Part shown: positions 44,988 to 55,107 of the stretch, one piece after another
Numbering within the stretch: position 1 is the stretch's first letter
How the letters are laid out: every line of letters starts with the position of its first letter
DNA from: Aureibaculum marinum
Lineage (GTDB): Bacteria > Bacteroidota > Bacteroidia > Flavobacteriales > Flavobacteriaceae
Assembly: GCF_003813905.1 (NCBI RefSeq)
Contig: NZ_RPFJ01000098.1
Coordinates: 1 to 64,000 of the forward strand
DNA length: 64,000 nucleotides
Reading direction: 5' to 3'
Position numbers and translations under genes: made by a program
The notes under the pieces: generated by a model
Databases searched by the model: none
Told to the model about the DNA's origin: nothing
What the model saw: only the letters and a program-made list of their open reading frames with translations

Positions 44988-45901
44988 TGGAAAGAAGAAA
45001 TTTTATAAAACAAGTAGGTGGTTTTTCAACACTTGCAATGGTGGGAGGTTTAACATTACCTTCATTTATTGGAAATCAAAAACGCCATATAACTATATTG
45101 CATACTAACGATACTCACAGTCATATAGAACCTTTTAAACCTAATCATAATAGATATGCTAATAGAGGAGGAGTGGCAAGAAGAGCTACTTTAATTGAAC
45201 AAATACGGAAGGAAAATAGTAACACATTGTTATTGGATGCAGGAGATATTTTCCAAGGGACACCATATTTTAATTATTATGAAGGTGAGCTTGAGTTTAA
45301 ACTTATGAGTATGCTAAAATATGATGTAGCAACTATTGGCAATCATGATTTTGATAATTCTATAGATGGCTTATTTAAACAATTGCCCAATGCAAATTTT
45401 GATTTTGTTTCTGCTAATTACGATTTTAGAAATACGGTTTTGGATACACATGTAAAACCCTACAAAATTATTTTTAAAGATGGAATTAAAATTGGAATTT
45501 TTGGATTGGGTATTGAGTTGGATGGTTTAGTGGATAAAAGAATGTACAAAGAAACCAAGTATTTAGATCCCATTGAAATAACAAAAGATATAACCAATAG
45601 GCTTAAAAATGAAGAACGGTGTGATTTGATTATCTGTTTGTCACATTTAGGCTATTATTATAAAAATAATCCTAATAAAATTTCTGATTTAAATTTAGCT
45701 AAGATTACAAATAATATTGATTTAATTATTGGAGGTCATACGCATACTTTTTTACCTAAACCTACCATTGTAAAAAATTTAGATGGAAAAAATATGCTTG
45801 TAAATCAAGTTGGTGCTTATGGTTTAAACTTAGGTAGAATTGATTTTTATTTTGATGAACAGAATAATAAAACATCAGAAGGAACAACTATTTTAGTGTA
45901 A
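44987..45901 (+). CDS. 5'-nucleotidase/metallophosphatase catalytic domain, Tat-type signal
   Basis: 304 residues. Twin-arginine-like signal (MERRNFIKQVGGFSTLAMVG). Catalytic motifs of the UshA-type metallophosphatase: ILHTNDTHSH, LLLDAGDIFQGTPYF, TIGNHDFDNS, CLSHLGYY and GGHTHTFLP. It dephosphorylates nucleotides in the periplasm with two metal ions. It lacks the C-terminal domain, supplied by the gene before it. Confidence 0.9.
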   Translation: MERRNFIKQVGGFSTLAMVGGLTLPSFIGNQKRHITILHTNDTHSHIEPFKPNHNRYANRGGVARRATLIEQIRKENSNTLLLDAGDIFQGTPYFNYYEGELEFKLMSMLKYDVATIGNHDFDNSIDGLFKQLPNANFDFVSANYDFRNTVLDTHVKPYKIIFKDGIKIGIFGLGIELDGLVDKRMYKETKYLDPIEITKDITNRLKNEERCDLIICLSHLGYYYKNNPNKISDLNLAKITNNIDLIIGGHTHTFLPKPTIVKNLDGKNMLVNQVGAYGLNLGRIDFYFDEQNNKTSEGTTILV

Positions 45902-46025
45902 TTACCTAATAATTAATGTGTAATGTGAACTGTGATAAAATATAAAGCTGAATAGGTATTATTAATTTATAATGTGAACATACACCTAAATTCAATTCAT
46001 TACTTTTGCATTTTTAACTAGTAAA

Positions 46026-46751
46026 ATGAAAAAAACAGAGTGGTTTAAAGATTGGTTTGACACAAAATATTATCATATTTTGTATCAAGATAGAAATTAT
46101 GATGAGGCTCAAATGTTTATGCAGCATCTCATTTCATTTCTTAAGCTTGAAAAAAATAGTAAAATTCTTGATTTACCTTGTGGTAGAGGAAGACATTCTG
46201 TGTTTTTAAGCCAATTAGGGTATCAAGTTGTAGGGGCTGATCTTTCAGAAAATAATATAACCTTTGCCAAACAATTTGAAAGTGAAAACTTACAATTTAA
46301 GGTGCATGATATGAGAAATCCTTTTCAAACAAAATTTGATGCTATATTCAATTTGTTTACGAGCTTCGGTTATTTTAATGATGATGAAACTAATATTCAA
46401 GTACTGCAAAATTTAAAAGATGGGCTGAAAGAAAATGGAGTATTGGTTATAGATTTTATGAATGTTAATTTTGTTAAAAAATCAATTGTTAGTGAAGAGA
46501 TTATAACAAAAAACGATATTGATTTTCATATAAGTAGAGAAGTAGATGGAAATGCTATTGTGAAAAATATTCGTTTTTTTGCTGATGGGAGAGAACATTT
46601 TTATACTGAGAATATAAAGTTTTTACCTTTAGAAACACTTAAAAAATATTTTAGAGCGGTAGGGTTAAAATTAAAGCATACTTTTGGCTCTTATTTACTA
46701 GATGATTTTAATATTGATAATTCTAGTCGTCTAATCTTAATTTTAGAATGA
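46026..46751 (+). CDS. SAM-dependent methyltransferase
   Basis: 241 residues. Class I fold: SAM motif ILDLPCGRGRHSVFLSQLG, acidic VVGADLSENNI and motif III NLFTSFGYF. The substrate is not identifiable; similar flavobacterial enzymes are called class I methyltransferases. It overlaps the ZIP gene by 4 bp (ATGA), so the two are translated in series. Confidence 0.82.
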   Translation: MKKTEWFKDWFDTKYYHILYQDRNYDEAQMFMQHLISFLKLEKNSKILDLPCGRGRHSVFLSQLGYQVVGADLSENNITFAKQFESENLQFKVHDMRNPFQTKFDAIFNLFTSFGYFNDDETNIQVLQNLKDGLKENGVLVIDFMNVNFVKKSIVSEEIITKNDIDFHISREVDGNAIVKNIRFFADGREHFYTENIKFLPLETLKKYFRAVGLKLKHTFGSYLLDDFNIDNSSRLILILE

Positions 46752-47449
46752 ATTTTGTTGCTTTAATATTGTCTGTTTTTGTTGGTGTACTTATTGTAGT
46801 TGTGGTTAAACCTAATGCTAAGATTATTCAACTTTTTCTTTCTTTTAGTGGTGCGTATTTGTTGTCTATTACGGTATTACATTTATTGCCAGAAGTATTT
46901 ACATCTCATAAAAAAAATGTAGGTGTTTATATTTTAATTGGTATTTTAGTTCAAACGATACTAGAATATTTTTCTAAAGGAGCAGAACACGGTCATATAC
47001 ATTCTAATAATCATTCACATATTAAAGAAGTACCATGGCTATTGTTTTTGAGCTTATCAATACATGCTTTTTTAGAAGGAATACCATTACACATTGCAAA
47101 AGATAATTTATTACTTTGGGCTATAGTAATTCATAAAATACCAGTATCAGTAGTGCTTTTTGTGTTTTTAATACAATCAAATTTATCAAAATCATTAATT
47201 TATATATTCATAATTGTTTTTGCTTTAATGAGTCCTTTAGGACTTTTATTTAGTGATAATATTTCGTTTTTTGAAAATTATCATACAGAAATTACAGGAA
47301 TAATTATTGGAGTTTTTCTACATATAGCAACTGCAATATTGTTTGAAAGTTCTCAAAATCACAAATTTAATATCAGAAAATTTATTGCTGTTTTACTAGG
47401 TTTTGCTATAGCTTTTTTAGGAACTCAACTAGGAGGACATGTTCATTAA
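46748..47449 (+). CDS. ZIP-family metal transporter
   Basis: 233 residues with about eight membrane spans. A His-rich loop (EHGHIHSNNHSHIKE) follows span three. LSIHAFLEGIPLHIA carries the ZIP signature His...Glu-Gly and AIVIHKIPVSVVLFV the second metal-binding His...Pro. It takes up zinc or another divalent metal. The Fur-family regulator is 2.7 kb away; a link is possible but not shown. Confidence 0.87.
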   Translation: MNFVALILSVFVGVLIVVVVKPNAKIIQLFLSFSGAYLLSITVLHLLPEVFTSHKKNVGVYILIGILVQTILEYFSKGAEHGHIHSNNHSHIKEVPWLLFLSLSIHAFLEGIPLHIAKDNLLLWAIVIHKIPVSVVLFVFLIQSNLSKSLIYIFIIVFALMSPLGLLFSDNISFFENYHTEITGIIIGVFLHIATAILFESSQNHKFNIRKFIAVLLGFAIAFLGTQLGGHVH

Positions 47450-47535
47450 ATTTAGTACTTGTTATTAGGTTAATGTAAATTCAGAAGTTTATTTACTATT
47501 ACGTTGAAGTGATAAATTGGTTTAACAACAAAAAA

Positions 47536-47621
47536 TAAACAACTTACAAAATTCCATTTTTTAAGTTTACAGCAAACTGACTCTAAACCAATTATGGAGT
47601 ATTTTTTTTGTAAGTTGTTTA
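47536..47621. repeat. Long inverted repeat (16-bp arms, 54-bp spacer)
   Basis: TAAACAACTTACAAAA (47536-47551) and TTTTGTAAGTTGTTTA (47606-47621) are perfect reverse complements. Inside, ATTCCAT and ATGGAGT can pair with one mismatch. The element lies between the convergent ZIP and recQ genes. It could be a two-way terminator, or a small mobile-type (MITE-like) hairpin; no target duplication was obvious. Confidence 0.55.
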
Positions 47622-47676
47622 CAGAAAGTTAATTAGTTAGTTGAGTTATTACATTTTTAGAATGTATATTATTTTA

Positions 47677-49869
47677 TTAATTTGCTACTTCACTAATAAA
47701 TTTAATTCGCATTAAGCGTAATTCTTCTTCGTCATAATCACCATCAAATTCATCAAGAGCATCTTGAATTTTATCAGTTTCAGCTTCCATAAAATAATCG
47801 TGTATTTCTTCTTGTTGTTCTTCATCTAACAAGTCGTCAATACTATAATTAATATTAATTTTAGTACCTGAATACACAATGCGTTCCATTTCTTTGGTAA
47901 GCTCTAGCATGGTTAATCCTTTTGATTTTGCTATATCAATTAAAGGTAATTTTCTATCTGTATTCTGAATGATAAACAGTTTTAAGGCTGAGTTAACCCC
48001 TGTTGTTTTTACAATAAGATCGTCAGGTCTAGTGATATCATTATCTTCTACATATTGTTTTATTAGTTCTACAAACTCTTTGCCATATTTTTTTGCTTTT
48101 CCATCTCCAACGCCATGTACATTTGACAACTCTTCAATTGTTATTGGATACTTTATGGTCATATCTTCTAAAGAAGGATCTTGAAAAACGGCAAAAGGAG
48201 GTACATTTTTTCTTTTACCTACTTTTTTTCTCAACTCTTTTAACATGGTCATCAGTTGTTGATCAACACCGCCACCAGAAGCTTTTCCATTTGTAATAAT
48301 TGAAGTGTCATTATCATCATTATAAACATGGTCTTCAGACATCATAAAAGAGGTTGGGTTTTCAATAAAATCCAAACCTTTCTTTGGTAATTTTAATACA
48401 CCATATTGTTCAATTTCTTTGGTAATATATCCAGCTACTAAAACTTGACGAATTAATGCCATCCAAAATGCTGCATCTTTATTTTTACCAATTCCAAAAT
48501 AGGCTTGTTCATCAGTTCTTCGAGATTTTAATAACGCATTAGATTTTCCAATTAAGGTGTTAACTATCTCTTTAGATTTATATTCTTCTTTGGTGTCTCT
48601 GATTATTTCAAGTAATATTTTAACTTCATTTTTAGCTTCTACTTTCTTTTTCGGATTTCTAACATTGTCATCCATATCCGCTCCTTCACCATTTACTTCG
48701 TCAAATTCTTCACCAAAATAGTGCAATAGAAACTTTCTTCTAGACATCGAAGTTTCGGCATAAGAAACAACCTCTTGGAGTAGTGCATGTCCTATTTCTT
48801 GCTCTGCAACAGGTTTCCCAGACAAGAATTTTTCTAATTTTTCTATGTCTTTATAGGAGTAAAAAGCTAAACAATGTCCTTCACCGCCATCTCTACCACC
48901 TCTACCAGTTTCTTGATAATAACTTTCTAAACTTTTAGGTATGTCATGGTGTATCACAAAACGAACATCAGGCTTGTCTATTCCCATTCCAAATGCAATA
49001 GTAGCAACAACAACATCAACATCTTCCATTAAAAACATATCTTGATGTTTAGCTCTAGTTTTACCATCTAATCCAGCATGATATGGTAAAGCTTTGATTC
49101 CATTTACTTGTAAAACTTGTGCAATTTCCTCAACTTTTTTTCTACTTAAGCAATAAATAATACCAGATTTGTCTTTAAAACGTCTAACAAACCTAATAAT
49201 GTCTTTTTCAACATCTTTTGTTTTAGGTCTTACTTCATAAAATAAATTAGGTCTATTAAAAGAAGCTTTATAAGTTGTAGCGTTGGTAATGCCCAAATTC
49301 TTTAAAATATCTTCTTGTACTTTAGGAGTTGCAGTAGCAGTTAATCCTATAATAGGTACATTATCAATCCGCTTTATAATATTTTTTAAATTTCTATATT
49401 CTGGTCTAAAGTCATGTCCCCATTCAGAAATACAATGTGCTTCGTCAATAGCAACAAAAGAGATTTTTTGAGTTTTAAGGAAGTCAATATATTCTTCTTT
49501 TGTTAAAGATTCTGGGGCTACATATAGTAGCTTTGTAACACCTCTTTTAATATCGTTCATTACTCTAGCAACATCTCCTTTGTTTAAAGAAGAATTAAGT
49601 ACATGAGCAATTCCTTCATCTTCAGAAATACCTCTAATAGCATCAACTTGATTTTTCATCAAAGCTATTAATGGCGAAACAACAATGGCTGTACCTTCTT
49701 GAATTAAAGCAGGGAGCTGATAACATAAAGATTTTCCTCCTCCTGTAGGCATAATAACAAAGACATCTTCTTTATTAATTATACTTTTTATAACATCTTC
49801 TTGTAATCCTTTAAATTTTGAAAAACCAAAATATTGTTTTAATGCGTCGTGTAAGTTTAAATTTGTCAC
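47677..49869 (-). CDS. recQ: ATP-dependent DNA helicase RecQ
   Basis: 730 residues. Helicase motifs: FKGLQEDVI, MPTGGGKSLCYQLP (Walker A), AIDEAHCISEWGHDFRPEY (DEAH), IIYCLSRKKVEE, YHAGLDG, ATIAFGMGIDKPDVRFVIH and YQETGRGGRDG. The RQC region and an HRDC-like domain (LSNVHGVGDGKAKKYGKEF) follow. An extra acidic C-terminal tail of about 110 residues is typical of the Bacteroidetes form. DNA repair and recombination. Confidence 0.95.
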   Translation of the reverse strand: MTNLNLHDALKQYFGFSKFKGLQEDVIKSIINKEDVFVIMPTGGGKSLCYQLPALIQEGTAIVVSPLIALMKNQVDAIRGISEDEGIAHVLNSSLNKGDVARVMNDIKRGVTKLLYVAPESLTKEEYIDFLKTQKISFVAIDEAHCISEWGHDFRPEYRNLKNIIKRIDNVPIIGLTATATPKVQEDILKNLGITNATTYKASFNRPNLFYEVRPKTKDVEKDIIRFVRRFKDKSGIIYCLSRKKVEEIAQVLQVNGIKALPYHAGLDGKTRAKHQDMFLMEDVDVVVATIAFGMGIDKPDVRFVIHHDIPKSLESYYQETGRGGRDGGEGHCLAFYSYKDIEKLEKFLSGKPVAEQEIGHALLQEVVSYAETSMSRRKFLLHYFGEEFDEVNGEGADMDDNVRNPKKKVEAKNEVKILLEIIRDTKEEYKSKEIVNTLIGKSNALLKSRRTDEQAYFGIGKNKDAAFWMALIRQVLVAGYITKEIEQYGVLKLPKKGLDFIENPTSFMMSEDHVYNDDNDTSIITNGKASGGGVDQQLMTMLKELRKKVGKRKNVPPFAVFQDPSLEDMTIKYPITIEELSNVHGVGDGKAKKYGKEFVELIKQYVEDNDITRPDDLIVKTTGVNSALKLFIIQNTDRKLPLIDIAKSKGLTMLELTKEMERIVYSGTKININYSIDDLLDEEQQEEIHDYFMEAETDKIQDALDEFDGDYDEEELRLMRIKFISEVAN

Positions 49870-49951
49870 TCTTATTATTATTTATCTATAATTTTAGATA
49901 CATTTGCAACTAAAGATACTACTTTATTTTTTAATATAAATAATTCTTAAT

Positions 49952-50917
49952 TTGAACACTAAAAAAGACATTTTAGCGATTGCCAAAGATAGCATAACTA
50001 TCGAAAGTAAGGCGATAGCGAATTTAATAAAATTTTTGAATAAAGATTTCGAAAATGCAGTTAAATTTATACTAAAATCAAAAGGACGTGTAATTGTAAC
50101 AGGAATTGGCAAAAGTGCCAATATTGCATCAAAGGTTGTAGCAACTTTAAACTCGACGGGTACACCAGCAATATTTATGCATGCTGCTGATGCTATTCAT
50201 GGTGATTTAGGTATAGTACAAAAGGATGATGTTGTAATCTGTATTTCTAAAAGTGGAAATACTCCAGAAATTAAAGTATTACTTCCTTTAATTAAAGACT
50301 CAAAAAATAAAATTATTGCTATAACTGGTAACAAAGATTCCTATTTAGCTAATAAAGCAGATTTTGTAATTAATTCGTATGTAGAGCAAGAGGCTTGTCC
50401 TAATAATTTGGCTCCAACAACTAGTACCACAGCACAACTAGTGTTGGGTGATGCTTTAGCGATTTGTTTGTTAGAAATGAAAGATTTTACTAGCAAAGAT
50501 TTTGCAAAATACCATCCAGGAGGTACTTTAGGGAAAAGACTATATCTTAGAGTGGCAGATTTAATTGAGAAAAATACAAAACCCGCAGTTGCCCCAGAAG
50601 ATTCTATTACTAATGTAATAATAGAAATATCTGAAAAGAGATTAGGAGCTACAGCGGTTATCAAAAATCATGAAGTTGTTGGTATTATTACAGATGGAGA
50701 TATAAGACGTATGCTCAAAAACAATGACAATTTTACTCAATTGTCAGCTAAAGATATTATGGGTAAAAATCCTAAAGTTATAACTTCTGAAGCTATGGCA
50801 ATTGAAGCGTTAGATATTATGGAAAGTAATAATATTACACAATTATTAGTTGTAGATGATAATAGTTATATGGGAGTAGTACATTTACATGATTTAATAA
50901 AAGAAGGCATAATTTAA
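49952..50917 (+). CDS. kdsD: Arabinose-5-phosphate isomerase (KdsD/KpsF family, TTG start)
   Basis: 321 residues from a TTG at 49952 (no in-frame ATG nearby). SIS domain with VTGIGKSANIASKVVATLNS, STGTPAIFMHAADAIHGDLG and CISKSGNTPEI, followed by two CBS domains from about residue 205. Makes arabinose 5-phosphate for Kdo synthesis in lipopolysaccharide. Divergent from recQ; TatC follows after 1 bp. Confidence 0.93.
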   Translation: MNTKKDILAIAKDSITIESKAIANLIKFLNKDFENAVKFILKSKGRVIVTGIGKSANIASKVVATLNSTGTPAIFMHAADAIHGDLGIVQKDDVVICISKSGNTPEIKVLLPLIKDSKNKIIAITGNKDSYLANKADFVINSYVEQEACPNNLAPTTSTTAQLVLGDALAICLLEMKDFTSKDFAKYHPGGTLGKRLYLRVADLIEKNTKPAVAPEDSITNVIIEISEKRLGATAVIKNHEVVGIITDGDIRRMLKNNDNFTQLSAKDIMGKNPKVITSEAMAIEALDIMESNNITQLLVVDDNSYMGVVHLHDLIKEGII

Positions 50918-50918
50918 T

Positions 50919-51746
50919 ATGGCAAAAAAGAAGTCTAAAGAAGAAAAAGAAATGTCCTTTTTAGATCATCTTGAAGTATTAAGGTGGACTTTAGTACGTT
51001 CTACTTTGGCTATACTTATAATGAGTTCAGTAGCTTTTTTAATGAAGTCATTTATATTCGAAAAAATAATTTTACTCCCAAAAGATCCACAATTTTATAC
51101 TTATAAATTTTTGTGTAATCTATCTCAAAAGTTTGGTACAGAAGGATTGTGTATTGATGAAATTCCATTTTTGGTTCAAAGTAGAACCATGGCAGGTCAA
51201 TTTTCGGCTCATATTTGGACTTCTATTACTGTTGGCTTTATTGCAGCTTTTCCTTTTATTTTATGGGAGATTTGGAAATTTATTAAACCTGCACTTTATG
51301 CTAGTGAAAGAAAATACGCAAGAAGTTTTATTATTATTTCTTCTCTTTTATTTTTCTTCGGTGTTTTGTTTGGTTATTTTTTACTTACTCCATTATCTGT
51401 AAATTTTTTAGGTTCTTATCGAGTGGCAGATGAAGTAAATAACAATATTGATTTAAATTCATATATTGGATTGTTAAGAGCATCTGTATTGGCATCAGGT
51501 TTAATTTTTGAAATGCCAATCATTATCTTTTTTTTAGCTAAAATGGGCTTAGTAACACCAGAATTTTTGAAAAAATATAGAAAATATGCTATTGTTGTAT
51601 TACTACTTTTAGCTGCAATTATTACACCGCCAGATGTAATTAGTCAATTTATAGTAGCTATACCTATGGCAATTTTATATGAATTAAGTATTATTATTGC
51701 TACCGTAATTGCTAGAAAAGAGAAAAAACGTGCTGCAAAGGCATAA
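50919..51746 (+). CDS. tatC: Twin-arginine translocase subunit TatC
   Basis: 275 residues, six membrane spans. Signatures: FLDHLEVLRWTLVRSTLAIL, EIWKFIKPALYASERKYAR and AIITPPDVISQFIVAIPM. It is the receptor for Tat signal peptides such as that on the nucleotidase at 44987. Single base between the preceding stop and its start. Confidence 0.95.
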   Translation: MAKKKSKEEKEMSFLDHLEVLRWTLVRSTLAILIMSSVAFLMKSFIFEKIILLPKDPQFYTYKFLCNLSQKFGTEGLCIDEIPFLVQSRTMAGQFSAHIWTSITVGFIAAFPFILWEIWKFIKPALYASERKYARSFIIISSLLFFFGVLFGYFLLTPLSVNFLGSYRVADEVNNNIDLNSYIGLLRASVLASGLIFEMPIIIFFLAKMGLVTPEFLKKYRKYAIVVLLLLAAIITPPDVISQFIVAIPMAILYELSIIIATVIARKEKKRAAKA

Positions 51747-51920
51747 TAAAATTAGTTACTTTTACAGGTACATAAGTTTTATAGTTCAAAAATATTTCTT
51801 AAAAATGTTATTTTTAATTTCATTTTAGAGAACAATAAATTGAAAATAAAAGTGTAAGTACCATCCTTTATTTTAAAGGAAGTTATACACGTTAAATATA
51901 AAAATTGTTAATCGAAGCTA

Positions 51921-52670
51921 ATGATTTTAAGAGCAGATAATATTGTAAAAATATATGGTAGTAGAAAAGTAGTAAAAGGAATTTCACTACAAGTAGAACA
52001 AGGTGAAATTATTGGGCTTTTAGGGCCTAATGGAGCAGGAAAAACTACTTCTTTCTATATGATTGTTGGTATGATAAAGCCTAACGACGGTAAAATATTT
52101 TTAGACAATCAAGATATTACAGATGATTCAATGTACAAGAGAGCTCAAAAAGGAGTAGGCTATTTGGCTCAAGAAGCTTCTGTATTTAGAAAACTATCTG
52201 TAGAAGATAACATACTTTCAGTATTACAATTTACAAACCTTTCAAAAAAACAACAAAAAGAAAAGTTAGAATCATTAATAGATGAATTTAGTTTAGGTCA
52301 TGTAAGAAAAAATAGAGGAGATTTATTGTCAGGAGGTGAGCGTAGAAGGACTGAAATTGCACGAGCATTGGCTTCTGATCCTAATTTTATTTTATTAGAT
52401 GAGCCATTTGCGGGAGTTGATCCAATTGCGGTTGAAGATATTCAAAGTATTGTTTCTCATCTAAAAGATAGAAATATAGGAATTTTAATTACAGACCATA
52501 ATGTACAAGAAACTCTGGCCATTACAGATAAAACATATTTAATGTTCGAAGGTGGTATTTTAAAAGAAGGTACACCACAAGAATTAGCTGAAGATGAGAT
52601 GGTAAGAAAAGTTTATTTAGGAGAGAGCTTTCAACTAAAAAAAGCCAGACAAAACTTAAAAAAAACTTAA
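51921..52670 (+). CDS. lptB: LPS export ABC transporter ATPase
   Basis: 249 residues. Walker A GPNGAGKTTSFYMIVG near 34, Q loop LAQEASVFRKLSVEDNI, signature LSGGERRRTEIARALA, Walker B FILLDEPFAGVDPIAVEDI and the H loop ITDHNVQETL. All are typical of LptB. It powers transport of lipopolysaccharide to the outer membrane. A 174-bp leader separates it from tatC. Confidence 0.93.
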   Translation: MILRADNIVKIYGSRKVVKGISLQVEQGEIIGLLGPNGAGKTTSFYMIVGMIKPNDGKIFLDNQDITDDSMYKRAQKGVGYLAQEASVFRKLSVEDNILSVLQFTNLSKKQQKEKLESLIDEFSLGHVRKNRGDLLSGGERRRTEIARALASDPNFILLDEPFAGVDPIAVEDIQSIVSHLKDRNIGILITDHNVQETLAITDKTYLMFEGGILKEGTPQELAEDEMVRKVYLGESFQLKKARQNLKKT

Positions 52671-52673
52671 GTA

Positions 52674-53534
52674 ATGTTACGGAAAATAGTCCTTATTTGT
52701 AATGTTGTTTATTTTGTCTCACAACTTACTTTAGCTCAAAATAGTACAAAAAGCTATAATTTGAATAACAGTTGTAATGACTGTTATGGGAAAAGTATTA
52801 CTTCTCAATTTTCTTATATTCCACTTTCAGAAGGCAAAGTGTTTTTAATCACAAAAGACACAACAATTAATGGTGTAATTGATAAGTTTATTTTAAACGC
52901 ATCAAATACAGACCGTTGGTTTAAAAACAAGTTGATTAGAAAATTTGAACGAGATTATTTTGATGTTCAGTTTAGTATTTTGGGTCAGTCAATGACTCAA
53001 AATACTTCAAGTGCTTTAACTGGATTAGAGGTTGAGTTTATTAAAAAAAGAGGGAAGTTTAAGATTCATAATATTGAAAAATATAATGAAGAAATTAAAG
53101 AACTCTTAAAAAATGAAATTCCCAGTATCACTAATAAACCTAAAAAATATTTAAAAAAAGTACGATTAAATGAAGTAAAACATCTGAATAAAAATCAATT
53201 AAATGAATTGTTACAGTTTGGAACTTTTGATGAGGGTTCAGGGAGTTTGGAATTAATAAAAGTGGAAACGAGAGGGGATGATACTATTGCTATAGTTGCT
53301 TTTACTTTTAAAATTAAAATAATTGATAATGAAGAAGATAATAATTCATTTTCTTTAACCTTTGACTTTAAAGGAACCTATTAACATTCATTAAATCTTA
53401 GTCTTGATTTGAAATCTGATTTTGTTGGTTATTTAACTATGGAAGGTCTTATTGACTTAGATAAAGAAAATAAAGCAACTCTTAAAATGGTTTCTTACGG
53501 CCAGTTAAATACAAAACAAGTAATAAATGATTAA
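52674..53534 (+). pseudogene. Secreted hypothetical protein gene interrupted by an in-frame stop
   Basis: Starts 3 bp after lptB with a signal peptide (VSQLTLA|QN). The frame reads 236 codons to TAA at 53382-53384 (ending FSLTFDFKGTY) and then continues in the same phase for 49 more sense codons (HSLNLSLDLKSDFVGYLTME...) to a stop at 53532-53534. The second part keeps the beta-rich composition of the first, which is unlikely by chance in AT-rich DNA. It is probably a recently truncated gene; readthrough is an alternative. No family recognised. Confidence 0.6.
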
Positions 53535-53565
53535 AAAATTAAAGAAACGAGATAAAAAAGTATCT

Positions 53566-54456
53566 TTAAAAATGAGTTTTAATAAAAGCTCTTAATTTAA
53601 CTGTGGTATCCAATAAGTTTTCACCTTCCCAACCGTGACCTTCACCGTCATAAATTGTAAATTCATTAGTAACACCCAATTCATTTAACTTTTCGTGCAT
53701 ATCTATTCCTTGTGAAGATGGAATTAATGGGTCTTGATTTCCATAAAATAAAATAGTCGGCGGAGCAGAAGAGGTTACAACATGATACGGGCTTATGTCT
53801 TTATAATACTGCATGTCATTAGCAAATAATACCCCTGTTATACTTTGAACTTGAAGAGCTAATACTAAATAAGTCAATTCGGTAGGGTTAACATACGCAT
53901 CATCCGTAAAATTTGTAGGCCCTACAATACTACAAACCATATCAACCTCTTTATTTTCATTGTAAGCATAGCTATAAAGCATTGCTAAGTGTGCACCTGC
54001 ACTAGTTCCTATAAAGGCATATTTATTCGTTATTTGGTATTCGTCTTGTTTTGATTTTAAGTGAGCTATTACTGCTTTAATATCATTTATTTGCATAGGA
54101 AAAGGACTATTACCTTCAGAAGCTAATCTATAATTTAAATTAACAATAGCATAATTTGGTGATTGACTTTGTAATTCACTAACAAAAGCATTCATATCGC
54201 TTTTGTCTCCCTCAACCCAAGCTCCACCATGCACTAAAATAAAAACTTTTGTAGATTCAGAAGTCCTTCCTTTTGGTAAATAAATATCGTATTTTTGCTC
54301 TTCATGAGCTCCATAAGAAACATTTAGAGATTCTGATTTTTCTAAAATGGGTTCAGGTGTAGAATTCTCATCAGAACAAGAGATTATTAAAAGTAATAGT
54401 AGCAAAAAAGTAACTAATGTTAAAATATTTTTTCTTAATTTTAATATAGTTTTCAT
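53566..54456 (-). CDS. Lipoprotein esterase (alpha/beta hydrolase)
   Basis: 296 residues, lipoprotein signal LLIISC. BD-FAE-like motifs: YDIYLPKG, LVHGGAWVEGDKSDM (oxyanion), nucleophile in FIGTSAGAH, acid FYGNQDPLIP and His in DGEGHGWEG. A carboxylesterase of the envelope; the substrate is unknown. Convergent with the interrupted gene. Confidence 0.82.
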   Translation of the reverse strand: MKTILKLRKNILTLVTFLLLLLLIISCSDENSTPEPILEKSESLNVSYGAHEEQKYDIYLPKGRTSESTKVFILVHGGAWVEGDKSDMNAFVSELQSQSPNYAIVNLNYRLASEGNSPFPMQINDIKAVIAHLKSKQDEYQITNKYAFIGTSAGAHLAMLYSYAYNENKEVDMVCSIVGPTNFTDDAYVNPTELTYLVLALQVQSITGVLFANDMQYYKDISPYHVVTSSAPPTILFYGNQDPLIPSSQGIDMHEKLNELGVTNEFTIYDGEGHGWEGENLLDTTVKLRAFIKTHF

Positions 54457-54486
54457 ATGGTATCAATCATTAATTATATTTAAACA

Positions 54487-55107
54487 ATGGCTCAGTTTAT
54501 AAAAATTTATAATGAAAACCCAAATCCTAAAGAAATCACAAAAGTTGTTGAAGTTCTTAAAAAAGGAGGTTTAATTATATATCCTACAGATACTGTTTAC
54601 GGTTTAGGATGTGATATAACTAACGCTAAGGCACTTGAAAAAATTGCTCGTATTAAAGGAATTAAATTGGCTAAAGCTAATTTATCTTTTATTTGTAATG
54701 ATTTGAGTCATTTATCTGATTATGTTAAACAAATAAATACACCAACCTATAAAATTTTAAAAAGAGCTCTCCCCGGACCTTATACTTTTGTGTTACCTGG
54801 TAATAATAATTTACCTAAAGCTTTTAAAAATAAGAAGACGGTTGGTATTAGAGTGCCAGAGAATAATATAGTTAAGGCAATTGTAGAAGAATTAGGCAAT
54901 CCAATAGTTTCAACATCTATTCGTGATGATGATGATGTAATTGAATACACTACCGACCCAGAATTGATTTTTGAAAAATGGCAAAAACTTGTAGATATTG
55001 TAATTGATGGTGGTTATGGAGGAAATGAGCCTTCTACAGTAATTGATTTATCTCAAGATGAGATTGAAATTATTAGAGAAGGCAAAGGAAACTTAGATAT
55101 TTTGTAA
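54487..55107 (+). CDS. L-threonylcarbamoyladenylate synthase (Sua5/YciO/YrdC family)
   Basis: 206 residues. KKGGLIIYPTDTVYGLGCDITN, KRALPGPYTFVLPGN, VGIRVPENNIV and VSTSIRDDDDVIEYT are the YrdC-like signatures. Makes threonylcarbamoyl-AMP for t6A modification of tRNA; YciO-type members are close relatives of unclear role. Its end overlaps the next, opposite-strand gene by 15 bp. Confidence 0.87.
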   Translation: MAQFIKIYNENPNPKEITKVVEVLKKGGLIIYPTDTVYGLGCDITNAKALEKIARIKGIKLAKANLSFICNDLSHLSDYVKQINTPTYKILKRALPGPYTFVLPGNNNLPKAFKNKKTVGIRVPENNIVKAIVEELGNPIVSTSIRDDDDVIEYTTDPELIFEKWQKLVDIVIDGGYGGNEPSTVIDLSQDEIEIIREGKGNLDIL

